64,000 nucleotides of DNA from Streptomyces flavotricini (GTDB lineage Bacteria > Actinomycetota > Actinomycetes > Streptomycetales > Streptomycetaceae). The notes under the pieces were generated by a model. It was not told the DNA's origin. It ran no database searches and saw only the letters and a program-made list of their open reading frames with translations. Shown in pieces: positions 8,108 to 15,019 of the stretch (the first letter of the stretch is position 1; every line of letters begins with the position of its first letter). The translations under genes were made by a program, and so were the position numbers. Location: positions 5,363,992-5,427,991 of the forward strand of contig NZ_JAINUL010000001.1 in NCBI RefSeq assembly GCF_020639365.1, in the 5' to 3' direction.

Positions 8108-9388
8108 GTGCCGTCCATCGACGTCGTCGTAGCCCGGGAAATCCTGGACTCCCGAGGCAACCCCACGGTCGAGGTCGAGGTGGGCCTCGACGATGGCAGC
8201 ACCGGCCGTGCTGCAGTTCCGTCCGGCGCCTCCACCGGTGCCTTCGAGGCCGTCGAGCTCCGCGACGGTGACCCCAACCGTTACATGGGCAAGGGTGTCG
8301 AGAAGGCCGTCCTCGCCGTCATCGAGCAGCTCGGCCCGGAGCTCGTCGGCTACGACGCCACCGAGCAGCGCCTGATCGACCAGGCCATGATCGACCTGGA
8401 CGCCACCGAGAACAAGGGCTCCCTCGGCGCCAACGCCATCCTCGGCGTCTCCCTGGCCGTCGCGCACGCCGCGTCCGAGGCCTCGGACCTCCCGCTCTTC
8501 CGCTACCTCGGCGGCCCGAACGCGCACCTGCTGCCCGTTCCGATGATGAACATCCTCAACGGTGGGTCGCACGCCGACTCCAACGTGGACATCCAGGAGT
8601 TCATGATCGCCCCGATCGGCGCGGAGTCCTTCTCCGAGGCCCTTCGCTGGGGTGCCGAGGTCTACCACACCCTCAAGAAGGTCCTGCACACCAAGGGCCT
8701 CTCCACCGGTCTCGGCGACGAGGGCGGCTTCGCGCCGAACCTGGAGTCCAACCGCGCCGCGCTCGACCTCATCGTCGAGGCCATCAAGCAGGCCGGCTAC
8801 GTCCCGGGCAAGGACATCGCGCTCGCGCTCGACGTCGCCGCGTCCGAGTTCTACAAGGACGGCAAGTACGAGTTCGAGGGCCAGTCCCGCTCGGCCGCCG
8901 AGATGACCGAGTACTACGAGGAGCTCGTCTCCGCGTACCCGCTCGTCTCCATCGAGGACCCGCTGTTCGAGGACGACTGGGCCGGCTGGAAGATCATCAC
9001 CGACCGCATCGGCTCCAAGGTGCAGATCGTCGGCGACGACCTCTTCGTCACCAACCCGGAGCGCCTGGCCCGCGGCATCGAGGAGGGCTCCGCGAACGCC
9101 CTGCTCGTGAAGGTGAACCAGATCGGTTCGCTGACCGAGACCCTCGACGCCGTCGAGATGGCCCAGCGCAACGGCTTCAAGTGCATGATGTCGCACCGCT
9201 CCGGCGAGACCGAGGACGTCACCATCGCCGACCTCGCCGTCGCCGTGAACTGCGGCCAGATCAAGACCGGCGCCCCGGCCCGCTCGGACCGCGTCGCCAA
9301 GTACAACCAGCTGCTGCGCATCGAGGAGATCCTCGACGACGCCGCCGTGTACGCGGGCCGCTCCGCCTTCCCGCGCTTCAAGGGCTAA
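8108..9388 (+). CDS. eno: Enolase
   Basis: A 426-residue enolase interconverting 2-phosphoglycerate and phosphoenolpyruvate in glycolysis. It begins with the conserved SIDVVVAREILDSRGNPT and shows VPSGASTGAFEA, the metal ligands in ALDVAASEF and SIEDPLFEDD, the signature LLVKVNQIGSLTET, and the SHRSGETED loop. The GTG at 8108 is chosen because AGAAGGAG at 8094-8101 is 6 nt upstream. The ATG at 8102 would abut that RBS, and 426 residues is the usual family length. It heads the eno-divIC-DUF501-ppx gene order conserved in actinobacteria. Confidence 0.98.
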   Translation: MPSIDVVVAREILDSRGNPTVEVEVGLDDGSTGRAAVPSGASTGAFEAVELRDGDPNRYMGKGVEKAVLAVIEQLGPELVGYDATEQRLIDQAMIDLDATENKGSLGANAILGVSLAVAHAASEASDLPLFRYLGGPNAHLLPVPMMNILNGGSHADSNVDIQEFMIAPIGAESFSEALRWGAEVYHTLKKVLHTKGLSTGLGDEGGFAPNLESNRAALDLIVEAIKQAGYVPGKDIALALDVAASEFYKDGKYEFEGQSRSAAEMTEYYEELVSAYPLVSIEDPLFEDDWAGWKIITDRIGSKVQIVGDDLFVTNPERLARGIEEGSANALLVKVNQIGSLTETLDAVEMAQRNGFKCMMSHRSGETEDVTIADLAVAVNCGQIKTGAPARSDRVAKYNQLLRIEEILDDAAVYAGRSAFPRFKG

Positions 9389-9418
9389 TCACGGCAGGCC
9401 CTCCGGGGCTGGCCTCCG

Positions 9419-9459
9419 TACGTCCCCGCACTCGGTCCCGTACCGTGTGCGGGGACGTA
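9419..9459 (+). terminator. Terminator after eno
   Basis: A 13-bp stem (TACGTCCCCGCAC at 9419-9431 with its complement at 9447-9459) and a 15-nt loop, 30 nt after the eno stop codon. Confidence 0.75.
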
Positions 9460-9515
9460 TTGCGTAGCGCGCACCACGCACCCAGGGACAGAGGGACACA
9501 GGGGAGGCGGGATCA

Positions 9516-10004
9516 ATGGCCGGGAACCGGGATCGGTTCTCCACCTTCTCGACCGCGACCAGGCTCAAGCAGCTCGGTGAGCGGACCGCCGCCCACGTCT
9601 ACCGTTCGCAGACGCGCCGTCAGGTCCGCCGCAGCCGGCTCACCGGCCGCGCCGCGCTCCTGGTGCTCGTCCTCTGTACGCTGGTCGTCGCCCTCGCGTA
9701 TCCGATGCGCCAGTACGTCTCACAGCGCTCGGAGATCGCGGAGCAGCGGAAGGCCGCCGAGGCCGCGGGCCGGCGCCTCGAACGCCTCCGCGACGAGAAG
9801 GCCCGCTGGCAGGACAACGCGTACGCGGAGCAGCAGGCGCGCAAGCACCTGCACTTCGTCCGCCCGGGCGAGATCAGCTACATCATGACCGACCCCGGGG
9901 CCGGGGCCGCCGAGCGGCACCGCACCGGAATGGCCGGATCCGACCGGCCCTGGTACTCGAACGTCTGGGACGGCGTCGACAAGGCCGACCGCCCCGGCGA
10001 GTGA
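9516..10004 (+). CDS. divIC: Septum formation initiator DivIC/FtsB family
   Basis: A 162-residue single-pass membrane protein. It has a basic cytoplasmic N-terminus, one hydrophobic helix (residues ~45-65, GRAALLVLVLCTLVVALAYP) and an extracytoplasmic coiled coil (IAEQRKAAEAAGRRLERLRD). The typical DivIC/FtsB tail follows (YAEQQARKHLHFVRPGEI). It belongs to the divisome complex with FtsL and FtsQ that activates septal wall synthesis. The RBS GGGGAGGCGGG precedes the ATG. Location between eno and DUF501/ppx is the conserved place for divIC. Confidence 0.93.
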   Translation: MAGNRDRFSTFSTATRLKQLGERTAAHVYRSQTRRQVRRSRLTGRAALLVLVLCTLVVALAYPMRQYVSQRSEIAEQRKAAEAAGRRLERLRDEKARWQDNAYAEQQARKHLHFVRPGEISYIMTDPGAGAAERHRTGMAGSDRPWYSNVWDGVDKADRPGE

Positions 10005-10050
10005 CGAGTACCCGCACCCATCCACGAGAACGAAGAGACTTCCTCCAGGC

Positions 10051-10599
10051 ATGCAGACGCCCCCGCCCCAGACCGACCGGACCGAGCCGACCGACGCGGA
10101 CATCGAGGCGTTCGAGCAGCAGCTCGGCCGCCCGCCGCGCGGGCTGCGCGCCATCGCCCACCGCTGCCCCTGCGGTCAGCCGGACGTGGTGGAGACCGCC
10201 CCGCGCCTCCCCGACGGCACGCCCTTCCCGACGACGTACTACCTCACCTGCCCGCGCGCGGCCTCCGCGATCGGCACGCTCGAGGCCAACGGCGTGATGA
10301 AGGAGATGCAGGCCCGGCTCGCCGAGGACCCCGAACTCGCCGCCGCCTACCAGGCCGCGCACGAGGACTACATCCGGCGCCGCGACTCCATCGAGGTGCT
10401 CCAGGGCTTCCCGAGCGCCGGCGGCATGCCCGACCGGGTCAAGTGCCTGCACGTGCTCGTCGGCCACTCGCTGGCCGCCGGCCCGGGCGTGAACCCGTTC
10501 GGCGACGAGGCGCTGGCGATGCTGCCGGAGTGGTGGGCCAAGGGCGCCTGCGTCACGCCGTGCGCGCAGAAGGCGGAGCCGACGGAGCCGCAGGCGTGA
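10051..10599 (+). CDS. DUF501 protein
   Basis: A 182-residue soluble protein of the DUF501 family. Visible conserved parts are LGRPPRGLRAIAHRCPCGQPDVVET, written here as two stretches of one N-terminal region, and FPTTYYLTCPRAASAI, VKCLHVLVGHSLAAGPGVNPFGDEAL and WWAKGACV. Conserved Cys and His residues (CPCG, CLHVLVGH) suggest a bound metal but this is unproven. Function is unknown across the family. The stop codon overlaps the next start (GTGA), so it is translationally coupled to the exopolyphosphatase gene. Confidence 0.9.
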   Translation: MQTPPPQTDRTEPTDADIEAFEQQLGRPPRGLRAIAHRCPCGQPDVVETAPRLPDGTPFPTTYYLTCPRAASAIGTLEANGVMKEMQARLAEDPELAAAYQAAHEDYIRRRDSIEVLQGFPSAGGMPDRVKCLHVLVGHSLAAGPGVNPFGDEALAMLPEWWAKGACVTPCAQKAEPTEPQA

Positions 10600-11537
10600 C
10601 CCGCGTCGCGGCCGTCGACTGCGGTACGAACTCCATCCGCCTGCTCGTCGCGGACTGCGACCCGGCCACCGGCGAGCTGGTCGAGCTGGACCGGCGGATG
10701 ACGATCGTCCGCCTGGGCCAGGGCGTGGACAAGACGGGCCGGCTGGCCCCGGAGGCGCTGGAACGCACCTTCGCGGCCTGCCGCGAGTACGCGGAGGTCG
10801 TCAAGGAGCTGGGTGCGGAGCGCCTGCGGTTCGTGGCGACCTCGGCCTCGCGCGACGCCGAGAACCGCGAGGAGTTCGTCCGGGGCGTCCTCGGCATCCT
10901 GGGCGTCGAGCCCGAGGTGATCTCCGGTGACCAGGAGGCGGAGTTCTCCTTCGTCGGCGCCACCAAGGAGCTGACGGGCACCACCCACATGGAGAAGCCC
11001 TTCCTGGTGGTGGACATCGGCGGCGGCTCGACCGAGTTCGTGGTCGGCGAGGAGCACGTACGGGCGGCCCGCTCGGTCGACGTGGGCTGCGTCCGGATGA
11101 CCGAGCGCCACCTGGTGGTGGACGGGGCGGTCACCGACCCGCCGGCCGCGGAGCAGATCGCGGCCATACGGGCCGACATCGAGGCGGCGCTGGACCTGGT
11201 CGAGCAGACGGTCCCGCTGACCGAGGCGCGCACCCTGGTGGGCCTGGCCGGCTCGGTGACCACGGTCGCCGGGATCGCGCTCGGGCTGCCGGAGTACCTC
11301 TCCTCCGAGATCCACCACGCCCGGATCCCGTACGAGCAGGTCCGCGAGATCACCGACCGCATGCTGACCTCGGTGCACGCCGAGCGCGCGGCGATCCCGG
11401 TCCTCCACCCGGGCCGGGTGGACGTGATCGGCGCGGGCACCCTGGTCCTCCTCGCCATCATGGAGCGCGTCGGAGCCCGGGAGGTCGTCGTCTCGGAACA
11501 CGACATCCTCGACGGCATCGCGTGGTCCATCGCCTGA
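10596..11537 (+). CDS. ppx: Ppx/GppA exopolyphosphatase family protein
   Basis: A 313-residue protein of the ASKHA phosphotransferase fold. The phosphate-1 motif is AAVDCGTNSIRLLVAD, the catalytic-Glu region is VISGDQEAEFSF, the phosphate-2 motif is VVDIGGGSTEFV, and LVGLAGSVTT closes the nucleotide site. Members hydrolyse polyphosphate or pppGpp. It is short, lacking the C-terminal HD-type domains of E. coli Ppx, as usual in actinobacteria (Ppx1 type). The GTG at 10596 overlaps the DUF501 stop codon. Confidence 0.93.
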   Translation: MTRVAAVDCGTNSIRLLVADCDPATGELVELDRRMTIVRLGQGVDKTGRLAPEALERTFAACREYAEVVKELGAERLRFVATSASRDAENREEFVRGVLGILGVEPEVISGDQEAEFSFVGATKELTGTTHMEKPFLVVDIGGGSTEFVVGEEHVRAARSVDVGCVRMTERHLVVDGAVTDPPAAEQIAAIRADIEAALDLVEQTVPLTEARTLVGLAGSVTTVAGIALGLPEYLSSEIHHARIPYEQVREITDRMLTSVHAERAAIPVLHPGRVDVIGAGTLVLLAIMERVGAREVVVSEHDILDGIAWSIA

Positions 11538-11626
11538 CGGAGGGCTGTTTCGAAGGTCGTCCAGGGCCTTCGGGGGGCTTTCTGAGGTGCTTACGGAAGC
11601 CTTAGGTCCCCTCCTCCACAGAAACT

Positions 11627-11644
11627 TCGTGAAGTTCTTCACAA
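11627..11644 (+). promoter_or_regulatory. Rex-like operator, distal site
   Basis: TCGTGAAGTTCTTCACAA matches the Rex operator pattern TTGTGAA-N4-TTCACAA with one mismatch. Rex is the NADH/NAD+ sensor repressor, and NDH-2 genes are established Rex targets in Streptomyces. It lies 336 nt upstream of the NDH-2 ATG and just before a strong hairpin. Confidence 0.6.
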
Positions 11645-11646
11645 GG

Positions 11647-11712
11647 AAAAGAGGTCCGATGGGCCGCGGGAAGGGTCCTTCGGGGCACTCCGCGGGCCAT
11701 CGGGCCTCTTTT
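11647..11712 (+). terminator. Long bidirectional terminator hairpin
   Basis: Arms 11647-11668 and 11690-11712 pair over ~20 bp with few mismatches (AAAAGAGGTCCGATGG against CCATCGGGCCTCTTTT), with T-rich ends on both strands. It probably ends the eno-ppx transcript. It also lies between the distal Rex-like site and NDH-2. From 11713 to 11911 I see no gene. Confidence 0.8.
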
Positions 11713-11911
11713 GTCCGAGCGTTCGTGCGAAACGGGGGCGGGGTCCAACCCTGTCGGTAGGTATCCACCAACCCGGTGGTCTACTCCGCTTGCGGGCCTG
11801 GAGGCCAGTTCAGGACGGGTGAACAACGAATCCCGTTACACCCTGGTTCCCGTTCCGCGCCATGACCTCTGTCACGTGGGCCGCGCAGTGTAGCAGAGGC
11901 CCTCCGTCACC

Positions 11912-11929
11912 TTGTGAAGGGGCTCACGA
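11912..11929 (+). promoter_or_regulatory. Rex-like operator, proximal site of NDH-2
   Basis: TTGTGAAGGGGCTCACGA has a perfect left half and a 5/7 right half of the Rex consensus TTGTGAA-N4-TTCACAA. It ends 33 nt before the NDH-2 ATG, over the expected promoter region. A -10-like GATACT (11951-11956) lies 6 nt before the ATG, suggesting leaderless transcription. Confidence 0.65.
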
Positions 11930-11962
11930 GCGTCACCCCTGTGGGTGCTGGATACTCGTTCC

Positions 11963-13339
11963 ATGAGCACCACGGAGCGTCCCAGGATCCTCGTTGTAGG
12001 AGGTGGGTACGTAGGCCTGTACGCGGCCAAGCGGATCATGAAGAAGATGCGCTATGGCGAGGCGACCGTCACGGTCGTCGACCCGCGGTCGTACATGACC
12101 TACCAGCCCTTCCTCCCCGAAGTGGCCGCAGGCAGCATCTCGCCTCGGCACGTCGTCGTCCCGCTGCGACGCGTGCTGCCCAAGGCAGAGGTTCTCACCG
12201 GCCGGGTCACCAGCATCGACCAGGACCGCAAGGTCGCCGTCGTCACGCCGCTCGTCGGCGAGGCGTACGAGCTGCCCTTCGACTACCTGGTGATCGCGCT
12301 CGGCGCCGTCTCCCGCACCTTCCCGATCCCCGGCCTCGCCGAACAGGGCATCGGTATGAAGGGCGTCGAAGAGGGCATCGGCCTGCGCAACCACGTCCTC
12401 GAGCAGCTCGACAAGGCCGAGTCCACGACGGACGAGAACGTCCGCCGCAAGGCCCTCACCTTCGTCTTCGTCGGCGGCGGCTTCGCCGGTGCCGAGACGA
12501 TCGGCGAGGTCGAGGACATGGCCCGCGACGCCGCGAAGTACTACACCACCATCAAGCGCGAGGACATGCGCTTCATCCTGGTGGACGCGGCCGACAAGAT
12601 CCTCCCCGAGGTCGGGCCCAAGCTCGGCACCTGGGGCAAGGAGCACCTCGAGTCCCGCGGCATCGAGATCTACCTCAACACCTCGATGGACTCCTGCGTG
12701 GATGGCCACGTGGTGCTGAAGAACGGCCTCGAGGTCGACTCCGACACCCTCGTGTGGACCGCCGGCGTCAAGCCCAACCCGGTGCTGGCCCGCTACGGCC
12801 TGCCGCTGGGCCCGCGCGGCCACGTCGACACCGCCCCGACCCTCCAGGTCCAGGGCACGGACTACATCTGGGCCGCGGGCGACAACGCCCAGGTCCCGGA
12901 CGTCGCCGCCCGCAAGGCCGGCGTCGAGAACGCCTGGTGCCCGCCGAACGCCCAGCACGCGCTGCGCCAGGCCAAGGTCCTCGGCGACAACGTCATCTCG
13001 GGCATGCGGGGCTTCCCGCAGGCCGAGTACTCGCACTCCAACAAGGGTGCGGTGGCGGGCCTCGGCCTCCACAAGGGCGTCGCGATGATCGTCATGGGCA
13101 AGACGAAGATCAAGCTCAAGGGCCGGCTCGCCTGGTACATGCACCGTGGCTACCACGGCATGGCCATGCCGACCTGGAACCGCAAGATCCGCGTCTTCGC
13201 CGACTGGACCCTCGCCATGTTCCTCAAGCGCGAGGTCGTCTCCCTCGGTGCGCTGGAGACCCCGCGCGAGGAGTTCTACGAGGCCGCCAAGCCGGCTCCG
13301 GCCGCCGCTGCCCCGGCCGCGAAGGCCAAGGCCTCCTGA
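11963..13339 (+). CDS. ndh: Type II NADH dehydrogenase (NDH-2)
   Basis: A 458-residue membrane-associated flavoprotein that passes electrons from NADH to menaquinone without pumping protons. The first Rossmann motif (ILVVGGGYVGLYAAKR) binds FAD and the second (FVFVGGGFAGAETIGE) binds NADH. The FAD-closing motif is IWAAGDNAQVPD. The C-terminal ~100 residues contain amphipathic helices for membrane attachment and end in an Ala/Pro/Lys tail. The ATG at 11963 (MSTTERPRILVVGG) is preferred over an in-frame GTG 18 nt upstream. Two Rex-like operators upstream imply induction when NADH/NAD+ is high. Confidence 0.93.
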   Translation: MSTTERPRILVVGGGYVGLYAAKRIMKKMRYGEATVTVVDPRSYMTYQPFLPEVAAGSISPRHVVVPLRRVLPKAEVLTGRVTSIDQDRKVAVVTPLVGEAYELPFDYLVIALGAVSRTFPIPGLAEQGIGMKGVEEGIGLRNHVLEQLDKAESTTDENVRRKALTFVFVGGGFAGAETIGEVEDMARDAAKYYTTIKREDMRFILVDAADKILPEVGPKLGTWGKEHLESRGIEIYLNTSMDSCVDGHVVLKNGLEVDSDTLVWTAGVKPNPVLARYGLPLGPRGHVDTAPTLQVQGTDYIWAAGDNAQVPDVAARKAGVENAWCPPNAQHALRQAKVLGDNVISGMRGFPQAEYSHSNKGAVAGLGLHKGVAMIVMGKTKIKLKGRLAWYMHRGYHGMAMPTWNRKIRVFADWTLAMFLKREVVSLGALETPREEFYEAAKPAPAAAAPAAKAKAS

Positions 13340-13373
13340 CCCGGGCCTGACCGGCAACACCTCCAGCACGTCC

Positions 13374-13417
13374 CCGAAGGGGCCGCCCGCCATCCGTGGT
13401 GCGGGCGGCCCCTTCGG
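13374..13417 (+). terminator. NDH-2 terminator
   Basis: A perfect 17-bp stem (CCGAAGGGGCCGCCCGC at 13374-13390 with its complement at 13401-13417) and a 10-nt loop. Confidence 0.88.
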
Positions 13418-13549
13418 CGTGTCCCCCGCCCCGTCCCTTCGGCATGCCCCTGTTCGGGGTCGTCGTAGACCTGTTCGGAGTGTCGTCCGATTGAGGCCCG
13501 CCCGAAATGGGTAGGCCGATCGGTCGGATCATTACCGGAGGTGCCTACG

Positions 13550-14944
13550 ATGACCGAAGCCGCGCCGCGGCTGGCCGCTCTTGCCGAGACCCTGCTGGGC
13601 GCCCCCCTGCCCGTCCGGATTCGTGCCTGGGACGGCAGCGAGGCCGGGCCGCCCGCCGGACCCACCCTGGTGCTGGCCAACCGGCGCGCCCTGCGCCGCG
13701 TGCTGTGGCGGCCGGGTGAACTGGGCCTGGCCCGGGCCTGGGTGGCCGGGGACCTGACCGTGGAGGGCGACCTCTTCGAACTGCTGGACCGGGTGGCGGG
13801 GCTGCTCTGGGAGCGCCCGCCCGCAGCCGTCCCCGAGACCCCGCCGGCCCTGCGCCGCTCGGGCCTGGGCAAGCTCGGTGCCCTGCGCCCCCAGCTCCCG
13901 CAGCTGCCGGACCGGGCCGCGGGCGCCGCCCAGACCGCCGCGCTGCTGCGCGACCCCGAGGCCCGCTCCGCCCTGCGCGACCTCGTCGCCCTGGCCCGGC
14001 CGTGGCCGGCGCCGGCGCCGCCGCCCGAGGAGGCGGCCGGCCGACGCGGCGGTCCGATCCACAGCAAGGGCCGTGACAAGCAGGCGATCAGTCACCACTA
14101 CGACGTCGGCAACGAGTTCTACGAGCGCGTCCTGGGGCCCTCGATGGTGTACTCCTGCGCCTACTGGAGTCCCGGCTCCACCTTGGAGGAGGCCCAGCGG
14201 GACAAACTCGACCTGGTCTGCCGGAAGCTGGGCCTGCGGCCCGGCGAGCGCCTCCTCGACGTCGGCTGCGGCTGGGGTTCCATGGCCCTGCACGCCGCCC
14301 GGGAGTACGGGGTCCGCGTCACCGGCATCACCCTCTCGCGCGAGCAGGCCGTGTACGCCCGCAAGCGGGCCGCGGAGGAGGGTCTGGCCGACCGGATCGA
14401 CATCAGGATCCAGGACTACCGGGACGTCAAGGACGGCCCGTACGAGGCCATTTCGTCCATCGGCATGGCCGAGCACGTCGGCGCGGAGCGCTACCGCGAG
14501 TACGCCCGCACCCTGCACGCCCTGCTGGCGCCCGGCGGCCGGCTGCTGAACCACCAGATCGCGCGCCCGCCGGAGCCGGACGAAGAGGCGTACCGGATCG
14601 ACGAGTTCATCGACGCCTACGTCTTCCCCGACGGTGAACTCTCCCCGCTGGGCACGACGGTGGGCGAGCTGGAGCGGGCCGGCTTCGAGGTCCGGGACGT
14701 GGAGGCGCTGCGCGAGCACTACGCGCTGACCCTGCGGGCCTGGGTGGCGCGGCTGGAGAAGCACTGGGACGAGGCCGTACGGCTGACCTCGCCCGGGCGG
14801 GCCCGGGTCTGGCGGCTGTACATGGCGGCCTCGGCACTGGGCTTCGAGCACGGCCGGCTCGGCGTCAACCAGGTCCTCGCGGTGAAGCCCGCGGCGGCCG
14901 GGCGCTCGGGGCTGCCGCTGAGGCTGCGCACCTGGGGCGCGTGA
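13550..14944 (+). CDS. cfa: Cyclopropane-fatty-acyl-phospholipid synthase family
   Basis: A 464-residue SAM-dependent methyltransferase. Residues ~1-170 form the N-terminal lipid-binding half found in CFA synthases. The catalytic half begins at AISHHYDVGNEFYERVLG and has MVYSCAYW. The SAM site is LLDVGCGWGSMALHAA and is followed by VTGITLSREQ. Later motifs are SIGMAEHVG and the DEFIDAYVFPDGEL region. The enzyme adds a methylene across cis double bonds of membrane phospholipids. RBS GGAGGTG lies before the ATG at 13550. Confidence 0.92.
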   Translation: MTEAAPRLAALAETLLGAPLPVRIRAWDGSEAGPPAGPTLVLANRRALRRVLWRPGELGLARAWVAGDLTVEGDLFELLDRVAGLLWERPPAAVPETPPALRRSGLGKLGALRPQLPQLPDRAAGAAQTAALLRDPEARSALRDLVALARPWPAPAPPPEEAAGRRGGPIHSKGRDKQAISHHYDVGNEFYERVLGPSMVYSCAYWSPGSTLEEAQRDKLDLVCRKLGLRPGERLLDVGCGWGSMALHAAREYGVRVTGITLSREQAVYARKRAAEEGLADRIDIRIQDYRDVKDGPYEAISSIGMAEHVGAERYREYARTLHALLAPGGRLLNHQIARPPEPDEEAYRIDEFIDAYVFPDGELSPLGTTVGELERAGFEVRDVEALREHYALTLRAWVARLEKHWDEAVRLTSPGRARVWRLYMAASALGFEHGRLGVNQVLAVKPAAAGRSGLPLRLRTWGA

Positions 14945-14952
14945 GCCCGTAC

Positions 14953-14999
14953 GACACGGGAAGGGCCCCGGGGCGTGTGCCCCGGGGCCCTTCCGTGTC
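14953..14999 (+). terminator. cfa terminator
   Basis: A 21-22-bp stem, 14953-14974 against 14979-14999, with a GTGT loop and one bulged C. It may serve both the cfa gene and the opposing ABC permease gene. Confidence 0.88.
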
Positions 15000-15019
15000 C
15001 CTGCCGTGAAGCGCGCCGC

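Noticed and set aside
11713..11911. Possible tRNA or structured RNA upstream of NDH-2
   Set aside because: I could not fold a cloverleaf or match a known RNA family; only short inverted repeats are present.
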